60,906 nucleotides of DNA from Oscillospiraceae bacterium (GCA_029227055.1 JAQXZE010000004.1:1-60906); one strand, 5' to 3'. Shown: positions 1 to 7,912, counted from the first letter of the stretch. Program-made: numbers and translations. Notes: generated by a model not told the origin, from the sequence alone.

Positions 1-142
1 CAGCATACGATAAATCATTTACCTCAACCCTATTTTTAGTATCAACCCAATCATAATCAAAAATGTTGACGCCAAATAATTGAACATTACCATCAACACC
101 TGTAACTTCAAGTTGCCAACTTTTGCTCTTCCACATTTTCAT
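1..142 (-). CDS. hypothetical protein, N-terminal part (runs off window start)
   Basis: An open frame reads leftward from an ATG at 142 and stays open for 47 codons to the window edge. The product begins MKMWKSKSWQLEVTGVDG and ends within the window at VEVNDLSYA. A purine-rich GAGGCGGTG lies 5 to 13 bases upstream of the ATG and fits a ribosome binding site. No family is recognised. The visible part is hydrophilic, with many Asp, Val and Trp residues, and has no signal peptide or membrane segment. The next gene on this strand upstream is the tRNA-Thr, about 200 bases away across an AT-rich repeat. Confidence 0.5.
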   Translation of the reverse strand, partial: MKMWKSKSWQLEVTGVDGNVQLFGVNIFDYDWVDTKNRVEVNDLSYA

Positions 143-184
143 AAAATCACCGCCTCTTTGTGTATTATAGCATAAAAGCGGCGA

Positions 185-300
185 AGTCGCAATAATTATT
201 CATTATTCATCAGCAAAGCGACTTCATTTTTCATTATTCATTTGAAAATCCGTTCTCTTTTAATGAATAATGAATGATGAATATTGAAAAATGAATAATA
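185..300. repeat. AT-rich ATTATTCATT repeat with inverted copies
   Basis: Several copies of ATTATTCATT and its complement AATGAATAAT occur in both orientations, so the stretch can fold on itself. GAAGTCGC (183-190) and GCGACTTC (218-225) form another pair. It carries no coding frame of note. A similar ATTATTAATTCTTAATTACTC string sits in the ilvC-ilvD gap, suggesting a dispersed, MITE-like or simple-sequence family. Confidence 0.45.
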
Positions 301-301
301 C

Positions 302-339
302 AAACAAAAATCCGCCCACTTACGTGAACGGATTTTCGT
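302..339 (-). terminator. rho-independent terminator after tRNA-Thr
   Basis: Read leftward, AAAATCCG and CGGATTTTT form a hairpin with a U-rich tail directly downstream of the tRNA 3' end. Confidence 0.6.
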
Positions 340-340
340 T

Positions 341-416
<76 letters not shown>

Positions 417-496
417 AAATATTCGGTTGACCAAATTATTATATTATATAGTATCTAAAAAGTCAAGGCTTATTTTAGAACAAAAAATTCGGAAGT

Positions 497-540
497 TTCC
501 TTTTTAGTGCAAAGCCGAAAGACCTCGCACTAAAAGGAAA
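497..540. repeat. inverted repeat downstream of the Stealth genes
   Basis: TTTCCTTTTTAGTGC and GCACTAAAAGGAAA form arms of about 14 bp (one indel) around a 16-base loop. It lies just past the end of the Stealth gene pair and could end their transcript, although no U-run directly follows the hairpin on the minus strand. Confidence 0.5.
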
Positions 541-553
541 AAACAATTACATT

Positions 554-1579
554 TTATTTTTCAAAGGAGGATTTTTTGGGTAAAGCTTCTTCCAAAACTT
601 CTATAAGCTTTTGCTTTTTATCCTCGAAATCAACAGTCTTTGAGGTGTCGTTCATACAAATAATAGAGTGTCTTTTCTCTCTTATGTCGCTGCACACATG
701 TCTGAAGTTTTTATGCTTTATATGATAGCACTGTGAAAATTTGTAGCTTCGCGGCTCAAAATTGCCTGACGCTAGCTGCCAATACTTCATAACCCACTGA
801 TTAACATCACCGCTTTTTCTAAAACGGTTGAGGCAGGTGGAATTTAAAGTGTCAAACTCCTTTTCCCAAACCTCATTAAAGGTGGATTTTAAAAAGTTGC
901 TTGAAACATGCTGATTGAAAATCCCCGGAAACCAAGGCCAATTATAGAGCATGGCGGTTTTAATCATATTACGGTAACCGTTTTTGAAGTTAAACCACTT
1001 TTTAAAATCTTTTTTAACAACTTCCTTTTTCTTAAAGTAGGTGTTTATGATGGTGATATCTGCGGCGTGGAAAAATCCTGCGCTGTCTTTTCCGAAATAA
1101 ATACAATCGAGGGCGGCAGTATCTACGGGTTTTCCGTTTTTGAAGAAGTCTTCGGGGGTTACGGGAGCATTGAGGAAAATATCGTCATTAAAATAAACAA
1201 ACTGCTCGGCAAGTCCCTTAATTCTATGAATATTAAGCTCAATAGTATGTGAACTAAAGGTAGGAAGATACTCTTCGGGAATATAATCCTTATGGTTTAC
1301 AATATTAAGCTTTGGACATTCGGTATTAAGCCAAGAGGGAATATGTCCCCAAGTTACAAAGTGAACCTTGTTAACCCAAGGGGCATAGGTCTCTACAGCC
1401 CTAAACCAATACTGCAGATTATCCCAATCCCTGTATCTCACCTCGCTATTGGCGGTGGTAACGGTACTGCCGTCATACTTTGCTTTTTCCTTTTGCCACT
1501 CTTTATCGTTTCCGTCTACCCAGATAACAACAAAGTCAATTGGTTTTGAAACATCAAAATTTTCGTTTTGCTTTTTCAT
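554..1579 (-). CDS. Stealth family capsular polysaccharide phosphotransferase (copy 2)
   Basis: The 341-aa product matches the Stealth family (GlcNAc-1-phosphotransferase-like enzymes that transfer hexose-1-phosphate to build phosphodiester-linked cell-surface polymers). Stealth conserved regions appear in order: IWVDGND near residues 19-25 (CR1), EVRYRDW near 46-52 followed by SSHTIELNIHRI near 109-120 and FNDDIF near 130-135 (CR2), NQHVS near 222-226 (CR3) and CMNDT near 308-312 (CR4). There is no signal peptide, so a cytoplasmic or membrane-associated site is expected. It starts 3 bases after the stop of a close paralogue, and its AAAGGA ribosome binding site lies inside the end of that gene. 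The N-terminal half is much more like the paralogue than the C-terminal half. The actual sugar donor cannot be read from sequence. Confidence 0.9.
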   Translation of the reverse strand: MKKQNENFDVSKPIDFVVIWVDGNDKEWQKEKAKYDGSTVTTANSEVRYRDWDNLQYWFRAVETYAPWVNKVHFVTWGHIPSWLNTECPKLNIVNHKDYIPEEYLPTFSSHTIELNIHRIKGLAEQFVYFNDDIFLNAPVTPEDFFKNGKPVDTAALDCIYFGKDSAGFFHAADITIINTYFKKKEVVKKDFKKWFNFKNGYRNMIKTAMLYNWPWFPGIFNQHVSSNFLKSTFNEVWEKEFDTLNSTCLNRFRKSGDVNQWVMKYWQLASGNFEPRSYKFSQCYHIKHKNFRHVCSDIREKRHSIICMNDTSKTVDFEDKKQKLIEVLEEALPKKSSFEK

Positions 1580-1582
1580 ATT

Positions 1583-2596
1583 TTATATATCCTTTTCAAA
1601 CTGTGACCTCTCGGGCAATATTTTATTTAGTGCCGCTAAAATACGGGTCTTTTTTTCTTCAAAGTCTATCGTTTTTTCGGTGTCATTTATGCAAATCATA
1701 CCGTGTTTTTCGAGGGGAATTTCACGGCACAGCTCTTCAAAATTATCTTCGCTTATGTGTCGGCAGTAAACAAAGCTGTCGTCTCTGACTTCAAATCTTC
1801 CCGATGCCAACTGCCAGAACTTCATAACCCACTGATTAGCATCGCACTCGCCTCTAAAGCGGTGGCGGCAGGTGGTGTCTAAAATATCAAATTCCTTTTC
1901 CCAAACCTCAGCAAAGGTGGATTTTAAATAACCGTTGGCGCCGTGCTGATAGTAAAAACCTGGGAACCAATGCCAAAGGGATAAAAGAAGAGTTCTAAGC
2001 ACATTTTTTTTGCCGTTTTTAAGGCTAATCCATTTTTTAAGGTTGGCTTTTATTGACGGTCTTAACTCAAAGTTGCTGTTTATGACTGTTATGTCAGAAC
2101 CCTGATAGTGCGCCGCTGTGTCCTTGTTAAAGTATACACAGTTAAGAGCGGCGGTGTCCATAGGAAGACCGCCTTTAAAGAAATCCTCAGGGGATACGGG
2201 TTTGTTTAGAAAAATGTCGTCGTTAAAATAAACGAATTGTTCGGAAAGTCCCTCAATTTTATGAAGATTTAGTTCAATGGTGTGGGAACTAAAGGTAGGA
2301 AGATATTCTTCGGGAATAAAATCCTTATGATTTACAATATTGAGCTTTGGGTTTTCGGTATCAAGCCATAAGGGCGTATGTCCCCAAGTTACAAAATGGA
2401 TTTTATTAACCCAAGGTGCATACTTTTCTACAGCCCTGAACCAATACTGAAGATTATCCCAATCCCTGTATCTTACTTCACTGTTAGCGGCGGTGACTGT
2501 ACTGCCGTCATAAACAGCCTTTTCTTTTTGCCAAGCCGTATCACTCGGGTCTACCCAAGTGATTATAAAATCAATAGGTTTATTTTTGTCAAACAC
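1583..2596 (-). CDS. Stealth family capsular polysaccharide phosphotransferase (copy 1)
   Basis: The 337-aa product begins MFDKNKPIDFIITWVDPSD from a GTG start preceded by AGAAGG. It carries the same Stealth blocks as its downstream neighbour: ITWVDPSD (CR1), VRYRDWDNLQYWFRAVE and FNDDIFLNKPVSPEDFF (CR2), YYQHGANGYLKSTF (CR3) and CINDTEKTIDFEEKK (CR4). Known members form sugar-phosphate linkages in capsule or wall polymers. This is the promoter-proximal gene of a two-gene unit, with a good sigma-A promoter at 2630-2658. Tandem duplication followed by divergence of the central acceptor-side region suggests two enzymes with different substrates in one polymer, which is inference. Confidence 0.9.
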   Translation of the reverse strand: MFDKNKPIDFIITWVDPSDTAWQKEKAVYDGSTVTAANSEVRYRDWDNLQYWFRAVEKYAPWVNKIHFVTWGHTPLWLDTENPKLNIVNHKDFIPEEYLPTFSSHTIELNLHKIEGLSEQFVYFNDDIFLNKPVSPEDFFKGGLPMDTAALNCVYFNKDTAAHYQGSDITVINSNFELRPSIKANLKKWISLKNGKKNVLRTLLLSLWHWFPGFYYQHGANGYLKSTFAEVWEKEFDILDTTCRHRFRGECDANQWVMKFWQLASGRFEVRDDSFVYCRHISEDNFEELCREIPLEKHGMICINDTEKTIDFEEKKTRILAALNKILPERSQFEKDI

Positions 2597-2629
2597 AACA
2601 AAACCTTCTTTTAAGTATCGTTAAAAATT

Positions 2630-2658
2630 ATTATAGCATCAAACTGTTGTGTTTTCAA
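2630..2658 (-). promoter_or_regulatory. sigma-A promoter for the Stealth pair
   Basis: On the minus strand TTGAAA (2653-2658) and TATAAT (2630-2635) are separated by 17 bases, about 35 bases upstream of the GTG start at 2596. Confidence 0.7.
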
Positions 2659-2679
2659 GCGTTCGAGCAAAAAAGACTT

Positions 2680-2819
2680 GAAGAACAAAAATTGAGGGTT
2701 TGCAAATATGTAGGGTTGATTCACGAATCAACCACATTTTCGGGCAATTCGTGAATTGCCCCTACTTTTAGAAAATTAATATAGTGCAAACAAACCCTCG
2801 AAAAACTGTTTTGTTCTTC
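2680..2819 (-). terminator. abrB-side terminator-like inverted repeat, split by a REPIN
   Basis: GAAGAACAAAA...GAGGGTTTGCA (2680-2704) is complementary to TGCAAACAAACCCTC...TTTTGTTCTTC (2785-2819). Read leftward it lies after abrB and is followed by a TCTTTTTT run, so it looks like a terminator. The apical loop holds the palindromic element at 2710-2765. Confidence 0.55.
2710..2765. repeat. REPIN-like paired palindrome, copy A
   Basis: GTAGGG plus a palindrome with 9-bp arms (GGTTGATTC, AC, GAATCAACC) is followed by a short ACATTTTC spacer and a second, inverted unit with arms GGGCAATTC/GAATTGCCC ending in CCCTAC. Related pairs occur at 15163, 46923 and, degenerate, at 60541. A single unit lies inside the transposase gene at 60788. 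Confidence 0.85.
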
Positions 2820-2843
2820 GGGGGTTTGAAAATCAGTATAAAT

Positions 2844-3104
2844 TTAGTCTATTTGGTCTTTTAAAGCGTAAAGCCTTTCGATACAGTTTTTGCAGATAAC
2901 ATGACCGTCTACCTGAATAGTATCTAAAAGGGTATCGCAGAACATGCAGGTTGGTGCAAACTTCTTTAAAATGATTTTATCGTCATCAAGAAAGATTTCA
3001 AAGCTGTCTTTATCGTTTTCCACCTTTAACTGTCTGCGGATTTCTTTTGGGATTACAACCCTGCCCATACGGTCTACAGGTCTTACCATTCCTGAAGATT
3101 TCAT
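2844..3104 (-). CDS. AbrB/SpoVT-type transition regulator with C-terminal Cys4 motif
   Basis: The 86-aa protein has an N-terminal swapped-hairpin AbrB DNA-binding domain, seen in GMVRPVDRMGRVVIPKEIRR, the hallmark of AbrB, Abh and SpoVT. The C-terminal third carries CMFCDTLL and CKNC, a likely zinc or treble-clef site found in a Clostridia subgroup of the family. Such proteins regulate transition-state, metabolic or sporulation genes. I place the start at ATG 3104 because AAAAGGAGTG sits at the right distance upstream; a GTG 9 bases further upstream would fall within that binding site. A consensus sigma-A promoter lies at 3135-3163. Targets are unknown. Confidence 0.88.
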   Translation of the reverse strand: MKSSGMVRPVDRMGRVVIPKEIRRQLKVENDKDSFEIFLDDDKIILKKFAPTCMFCDTLLDTIQVDGHVICKNCIERLYALKDQID

Positions 3105-3134
3105 AATAGACACTCCTTTTCATTTGTTGGCTTA

Positions 3135-3163
3135 ATTATACCATAAATTGTCACAAATGTCAA
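3135..3163 (-). promoter_or_regulatory. perfect sigma-A promoter for the AbrB-like gene
   Basis: TTGACA (3158-3163) and TATAAT (3135-3140) on the minus strand are spaced by 17 bases, a full consensus match about 31 bases upstream of the ATG. Confidence 0.8.
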
Positions 3164-3174
3164 TTAATGTAGTT

Positions 3175-3843
3175 TTATGTCAGTTGCCAATCAATCTCTC
3201 GAAGTCCATTTTGCCTTAAAATTTCGTTGGTTTTTGAGAAGTGCTTACAGCCGAAAAATCCGCCGTAGGCAGAAAGGGGACTAGGATGCACGCTCATAAG
3301 CTTTCGGTGCATTGGATTAGTTATAATCTGTGCCTTTTTCTGAGCGTTAGCACCCCACAAAAGAAAAACGACGGGGTGTTCTTTTCGGTTTAGCTCTGAT
3401 ATTATGCGGTCGGTTACATTTTCCCAACCCATACCCTTATGGGAATTTGGATTGCTCTCTCTAACCGTTAAAACGGCATTGAGCATAAGCACGCCCTGTT
3501 TTGCCCAAGCAGTAAGCTCCCCGTGGGGTACGGGCTGTACTCCCAAATCATCGTAAAGCTCTTTATAAATATTTTTAAGGCTTGGGGGCGGTGTTATTCC
3601 GCGCTTTACCGAAAAGCAAAGACCGTGAGCCTGATTTGGCTGATGATAAGGGTCCTGCCCTATAATTACAACCCTTGTGTTTTCAAAGGAAGTGTACTTA
3701 AGGGAATTAAAAATATCGTGTTTATCGGGATAAATAGTTTTTGTGGCATATTCCTGCTTTAAAAATTCGCGTAAGCGTTTATAATACGGCTTTTCCCATT
3801 CGTCTGCTAAAATTTCATCCCAATCGTTGCCGATATGTACCAT
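3175..3843 (-). CDS. ung: uracil-DNA glycosylase
   Basis: Family 1 uracil-DNA glycosylase of 222 aa, the usual length. It removes uracil from DNA to start base excision repair in the cytoplasm. The water-activating motif GQDPYH is at residues 62-67 and the DNA-intercalation motif HPSPLSAYGGFFGC starts near residue 186; the uracil-binding block LLWGANA is also present. GGGTGAT precedes the ATG. It is the last gene of a minus-strand run that also holds a histidine phosphatase, hemW and the pduL-type gene, with no evident functional link between them. Confidence 0.97.
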   Translation of the reverse strand: MVHIGNDWDEILADEWEKPYYKRLREFLKQEYATKTIYPDKHDIFNSLKYTSFENTRVVIIGQDPYHQPNQAHGLCFSVKRGITPPPSLKNIYKELYDDLGVQPVPHGELTAWAKQGVLMLNAVLTVRESNPNSHKGMGWENVTDRIISELNRKEHPVVFLLWGANAQKKAQIITNPMHRKLMSVHPSPLSAYGGFFGCKHFSKTNEILRQNGLREIDWQLT

Positions 3844-3857
3844 AATATCACCCGATT

Positions 3858-4463
3858 TTAAATAATATCGTATACTTCAATAATACCGCTGCTGTGATAA
3901 AGAGAGGGGGTAACGAGAACAGAATAACCCCGTCCGTTTTCGCTTGTCCACTCAACTGTTTGGCGTCTCGGTACTGCAGAGGCGGACAACAGCATCATAA
4001 TAGCGCCGCCGTGCATAATAACAGCCGCTTCATTTTTGCCGTTTTGCATCATATCGCGAACAACCTCATTAAAGCCTAAGCATATACGCTTTGTAAACTC
4101 TCTTGTAGATTCTCCGTTAGGTACGGTTTCGAGCTTTCCCGAAGCCCAATCAGCAAAGGCGGGGTTTGCCTCTAGCTGTAAGGCGGTTTTACCCTCAAAG
4201 TCACCAAAATCAAATTCCTTAAGGTTTTCAATCTGCGTTGCTTCAAAATCGGGGAAAAGAACAGCCGCCGTTTGTCTGCAACGGAGCATCGGGCTTGTGT
4301 AGAGGCAGTCTATATGAGGGTATTCGGTATTTTCCTTTAATAAACGAAGCTCGTCAACCCCTGATGCCGATAGCGGAACATCGGATTTGCAGCCGATATA
4401 TCTTCCGTCAAGATTTGCGTCTGTAAGACCGTGCCTTATAAGATGTATTTTGTAGGTTTTCAT
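3858..4463 (-). CDS. histidine phosphatase family protein (phosphoglycerate mutase-like)
   Basis: The 201-aa protein has the family's catalytic RHG motif at residues 10-12 (IHLIRHGLTDANLDGRYIG), a glutamate-containing EFDFGDFEGK block near 82-92 and the second catalytic histidine in MHGGAIMM near 151. Members transfer or hydrolyse phosphate through a phosphohistidine. Candidates include broad-specificity phosphatases and the CobC-type alpha-ribazole phosphatase, but no cobalamin genes are nearby, so the substrate is left open. The start codon overlaps the hemW stop by 4 bases (ATGA), which indicates translational coupling. Confidence 0.88.
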   Translation of the reverse strand: MKTYKIHLIRHGLTDANLDGRYIGCKSDVPLSASGVDELRLLKENTEYPHIDCLYTSPMLRCRQTAAVLFPDFEATQIENLKEFDFGDFEGKTALQLEANPAFADWASGKLETVPNGESTREFTKRICLGFNEVVRDMMQNGKNEAAVIMHGGAIMMLLSASAVPRRQTVEWTSENGRGYSVLVTPSLYHSSGIIEVYDII

Positions 4464-5584
4464 ACGATTCTCTCCAAAATCTCTGTAATTATTGTATTTG
4501 AAACTAACATTCCCTCGTTAGTCAGGGAAAGAGTATTGTTTTCGAATTTGGCTAAATTCTGAAGGCATAGCATTTTGATAAATTCATAAAGCTTATCGCT
4601 AGGCTCTGTATTGTAAAGCGTTTTAAGCTTTTGAAACGAAAGTCCGCTTTTAAGTCTTAATGAGAGCATTACAAATTCGTCCATACTGCCGCCGCTGCCG
4701 TCCTCAATTATTTCGGGGTGCTTTATAAAGCCTTTAAGGTCGCTATCATAGAAAAAGCGTTTTCCCTCAAAGAAAGAATGCGCCGAGGGGCCGATACCGA
4801 TATATTCTTCACAATGCCAATATTTAAGGTTATGCCTACCCTCAAATCCTGACCTTGCAAAATTCGATATTTCATAGTGACCAAAGCCGTGGTTTTTAAG
4901 AACTTCGCAGACCAAAAGATATTGATTTGCAGAAGTATCGGCGTCTATTAGAGGTAAATCTTTATTGTAAAGCAGAGTTTTCGGCTCAAGCTTTAAAATG
5001 TAAGCTGAAATATGCTCTATATCAAGCGATACCGCAAACTCTAAGGTTTTTCGGAGCTTTTCATCATTCGATTGGGGAAGCCCTGTCATAATATCAACCG
5101 AAATATTATTAAAGCCTATAGCTTTGGCTTTTTTTACGGCGGATTTGACCTCGGCGTTTGTGTGACGGCGACCGAGTAATAAAAGCTCGCACCTATTTGC
5201 CGACTGCATACCAATAGACAGCCTGTTAGCACCGCTCGACTTTGCCGCATTTAAAAAAGCGTCAGGATTTTCTTCGGGGTTCATTTCAACCGTGATTTCA
5301 GCATCGGGCAAAAGGATGAAATTCTGCCTTGCGGCATCTAAAACGAGGGAGATTTTCTCTCTTAGTACAGAGGGGGTGCCCCCACCTATATATAAAGAGG
5401 CAACAGGGCGGCAAATTTTGCCGCCCCAATTTTTAATTTCCGATATTAAAGCATCTAAATATTTGTCTACCGTATTTTGCTCTGCACAGGCAGAGTAAAA
5501 ATTACAGTATGAACACCTTTTTGCACAAAAGGGAATATGAATATAGATGCCCAAAGCGTCGGCGCTTTTTAGTGAATTATGCAA
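4460..5584 (-). CDS. hemW: radical SAM heme-chaperone-like protein HemW
   Basis: HemN/HemW-like radical SAM protein. The [4Fe-4S] motif is at C20, C24 and C27 (FCAKRCSYCNFYS) counted from the TTG start, followed by IGGGTPS and the HemN C-terminal region (ISNFARSGFEGRHNLKYW). HemW proteins bind heme and act as chaperones rather than coproporphyrinogen oxidases. I choose TTG at 5584: AGGTGA lies 5 bases upstream and the product then starts close to LGIYIHIPFC, as in the family. An ATG at 5623 would add 13 unusual residues deep inside the upstream gene. The TTG start overlaps the pduL-type stop by 8 bases. It encodes about 374 aa. Confidence 0.9.
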   Translation of the reverse strand: MHNSLKSADALGIYIHIPFCAKRCSYCNFYSACAEQNTVDKYLDALISEIKNWGGKICRPVASLYIGGGTPSVLREKISLVLDAARQNFILLPDAEITVEMNPEENPDAFLNAAKSSGANRLSIGMQSANRCELLLLGRRHTNAEVKSAVKKAKAIGFNNISVDIMTGLPQSNDEKLRKTLEFAVSLDIEHISAYILKLEPKTLLYNKDLPLIDADTSANQYLLVCEVLKNHGFGHYEISNFARSGFEGRHNLKYWHCEEYIGIGPSAHSFFEGKRFFYDSDLKGFIKHPEIIEDGSGGSMDEFVMLSLRLKSGLSFQKLKTLYNTEPSDKLYEFIKMLCLQNLAKFENNTLSLTNEGMLVSNTIITEILERIV

Positions 5585-6149
5585 TAATTTCACCTGTGCA
5601 GCTACCGGGAACGGCTGCAGCATTTGCCTCGTCTGTATCGATATGCATAGCTAAAGCGTATTTATCGCTAACACGAGCTACAACATCGTCAAAGGTAAGA
5701 GCGCGGCCTTCGGTAGAAAGCTTAACGCTAACAATCTGCTTATCGGTAATGCCGTATTTTTCAGCGTCAGCAACTGTCATATGAATATGACGCTTTGCAG
5801 CGATAACGCCCTCGCTAAGCTCAACCTCGCCGCAGGGGCCAACTAATTTACAAGCGCCTGAGCCCTTAACATCGCCTGACTCACGGATAGGAGCCTTAAC
5901 GCCTATAGTGCGAGCGTCTGTAAGGGATAGCTCTACCTGGTCCTCAGGTCTTGTAGGGCCTAAGATAGAAGCGGTAAGCTGTGACTTTGTACCAACTATA
6001 GTAACCTTTTCTTCACAAGCAAACTGACCGGGCTGAGATAAGTCCTTTTTATTTGTAAGGGTGTAGCCCTTGCCGAAAAGAGTTTCTAAGGTTTCCTGAG
6101 TTACGTGTACGTGACGCGCAGAAATTTCAACTAAAACGGGTTTTTCCAT
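5577..6149 (-). CDS. pduL: phosphate propanoyltransferase / phosphotransacylase, PduL type
   Basis: The 190-aa protein matches the PduL family, which interconverts acyl-CoA and acyl-phosphate (acetyl or propanoyl) and is unrelated to Pta. Zinc-ligand histidines appear in ARHVHVT (H13, H15) and RHIHMT (H121, H123), with the conserved arginine region LTDARTIG near 77-83. It lacks the N-terminal extension that targets microcompartment versions to a shell, and no shell genes lie nearby, so a cytoplasmic role in acetate or propionate energy metabolism is likely. It has its own promoter, divergent from the symporter gene. Confidence 0.9.
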   Translation of the reverse strand: MEKPVLVEISARHVHVTQETLETLFGKGYTLTNKKDLSQPGQFACEEKVTIVGTKSQLTASILGPTRPEDQVELSLTDARTIGVKAPIRESGDVKGSGACKLVGPCGEVELSEGVIAAKRHIHMTVADAEKYGITDKQIVSVKLSTEGRALTFDDVVARVSDKYALAMHIDTDEANAAAVPGSCTGEIIA

Positions 6150-6179
6150 AATCCTTCATCCTTTTAAAGTTTTTCTTTT

Positions 6180-6207
6180 ATTTTAACATATTTTTTCAGC
6201 TTTTCAA
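6180..6207 (-). promoter_or_regulatory. sigma-A promoter for pduL-hemW-phosphatase-ung
   Basis: Minus-strand TTGAAA (6202-6207), a 16-base spacer and TAAAAT (6180-6185), 31 bases upstream of the pduL start. Confidence 0.6.
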
Positions 6208-6257
6208 GGGGTGAAAACGGCTTTTTTCGATATTTTAGAAAAAGTTTATTTTAGGGG

Positions 6258-6286
6258 TTGACTTTAAGGGTTTAAAGTGTTAAAAT
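6258..6286 (+). promoter_or_regulatory. sigma-A promoter for the symporter/IOR cluster
   Basis: TTGACT (6258-6263), a 17-base spacer and TAAAAT (6281-6286), 38 bases before the symporter ATG. It is back to back with the pduL promoter. Confidence 0.65.
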
Positions 6287-6323
6287 GTAAAAGTCGAAAA
6301 CGAGAACAAAGGGGAGAAAAATA

Positions 6324-7865
6324 ATGCTTGTTAAAATTTTGATGCTTGTAGTGTTTTTTGCTGTTATGATGGGAGTTGGCTTCTATTGCAGAAAACATTC
6401 TACTGATGTAAAGGGCTTTGTCCTGGGAGGCAGAGCAGTAGGTCCTTGGCTTACGGCTTTTGCTTACGGAACATCTTATTTTTCTGCCGTAATCTTTGTT
6501 GGATATGCAGGTCAGTTCGGTTGGAAGTACGGTGTTGCTTCTACTTGGATTGGTATTGGTAACGCTGTTTTAGGCTCGCTGCTTGCTTGGATAGTTTTGG
6601 GAAGAAGAACGAGGCTTATGTCTCAGGGTCTTGAATCGGCTACTATGCCGGAGTTTTTCGGAAAGAGATATTTAAGTCCTGCTTTGAAAATTGTAGCTTC
6701 TATAATAGTTTTCATTTTCCTGATTCCTTATACCGCCTCTCTTTATAACGGCCTCTCAAGGCTTTTCTCAATGGCGTTCCCCGGTATTGATTACTCGGTT
6801 TGCGTTATAGTAATGGCGGTGCTAACAGGTGTTTATGTAATAGCCGGCGGATATATGGCAACCGCTATTAACGACTTTATTCAGGGTGTCATTATGATAG
6901 TGGGCATAGTTTTGGTAATTGCCGCAGTGCTCTCTCAAAACGGCGGATTTATCGGCTCGCTTAATGCTCTTGCTGAGGTTGAGCTTGAAGGTGCCGCTCC
7001 GGGTGCCTTTGCCTCTTTCTTCGGCCCTGACCCGTTAGGTCTTTTGTTCGTAGTAATTCTAACCTCGCTCGGTACTTGGGGTCTTCCTCAGATGGTGCAA
7101 AAGTTCTATGCAATAAAGAGCGAAAAGGATATAAATAAAGGTACCGTTATTTCTACCGTGTTTGCAATAATTGTTGCCGGCGGATGCTATTTCCTCGGCG
7201 GCTTTGGCAGACTTTTTGAGGGCAAGCTCAATGTCACAAACGGTATGCCTGAGGGCGGATACGATGCAATAATTCCAAAAATGCTTGAAAGTCTGCCTGA
7301 TGTACTGATTGGCGTAGTAATAGTGCTTGTACTTTCGGCTTCTATGTCAACACTCTCGTCTTTGGTGCTTACTTCAAGCTCTACCTTGACGCTTGACCTT
7401 ATAAAAGGCCATTTAGTAAAGAAAATGAGCGAGAAAAAACAGGTTCTTACAATGAGAGTTTTTATTGTGGTATTTATTGTGGTTTCAGCGGTTATAGCAC
7501 TTAATAAGGATAAGCTTGGTTACATAGCAGATATGATGGGTATCTCTTGGGGCGCTTTAGCGGGTTGCTTCTTAGCCCCCTTCTTATACGGACTTTATTG
7601 GAAGCGCACCACAAAAACGGCTGTGCTTGTAAATTTCATAGTAGGCGCTACAGTAATGGTCGCAAATATGCTTTTCAGAGCGCAGTTCCCAATTCAATTA
7701 CAGTCTCCGATAAACTGCGGTGTAGTAGTAATGCTATTGGGACTTATAATAGTTCCCGTAGTCAGCCTTATTACAGCTAAACCTGATAAAGCAAAGGTTG
7801 AGGAAATTTTCTCTTGCTATAAAAGAGAGGTTGTAGTTCAGGCGAAGGAATCTCTCGGCGAATAA
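6324..7865 (+). CDS. sodium:solute symporter family protein
   Basis: The 513-aa integral membrane protein has about 13 hydrophobic segments and the SSS-family layout (PanF/PutP/ActP relatives). The N-terminus reads VGFYCRKHSTDVKGFVLGGRAVGPW, followed by AYGTSYFSAVIFVGYAG, and LSASMSTLSSLVLTSSSTLTLDL near residues 338-360 fits the conserved SSS region. It should bring in an organic solute with Na+ across the cell membrane. AAGGGGAG precedes the ATG. It is the first gene of the cluster with acyl-CoA ligases and IOR, so an organic or aromatic acid, or an amino acid, is a reasonable substrate guess, but the sequence does not fix it. Confidence 0.9.
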   Translation: MLVKILMLVVFFAVMMGVGFYCRKHSTDVKGFVLGGRAVGPWLTAFAYGTSYFSAVIFVGYAGQFGWKYGVASTWIGIGNAVLGSLLAWIVLGRRTRLMSQGLESATMPEFFGKRYLSPALKIVASIIVFIFLIPYTASLYNGLSRLFSMAFPGIDYSVCVIVMAVLTGVYVIAGGYMATAINDFIQGVIMIVGIVLVIAAVLSQNGGFIGSLNALAEVELEGAAPGAFASFFGPDPLGLLFVVILTSLGTWGLPQMVQKFYAIKSEKDINKGTVISTVFAIIVAGGCYFLGGFGRLFEGKLNVTNGMPEGGYDAIIPKMLESLPDVLIGVVIVLVLSASMSTLSSLVLTSSSTLTLDLIKGHLVKKMSEKKQVLTMRVFIVVFIVVSAVIALNKDKLGYIADMMGISWGALAGCFLAPFLYGLYWKRTTKTAVLVNFIVGATVMVANMLFRAQFPIQLQSPINCGVVVMLLGLIIVPVVSLITAKPDKAKVEEIFSCYKREVVVQAKESLGE

Positions 7866-7878
7866 TAGTTTAAATTTT

Positions 7879-7912
7879 AAGTGCAGAGGCTTTGGGGCTT
7901 CTGCACTTGTTG
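7879..7912 (+). terminator. hairpin between symporter and acyl-CoA synthetase genes
   Basis: AAGTGCAGAGGC and GCTTCTGCACTT pair around a 6-base loop. The tail GTTGGCGTTTTT is only partly U-rich, so it may attenuate or trim rather than fully stop transcription. Confidence 0.45.

Noticed and set aside
185-300. Possible CRISPR array in the ATTATTCATT repeats
   Set aside because: Units are short, irregular and in both orientations, with no uniform spacers and no cas genes in the window.
5577-6149. Bacterial microcompartment locus
   Set aside because: The PduL-type protein lacks an encapsulation peptide and no shell or cargo genes are nearby.
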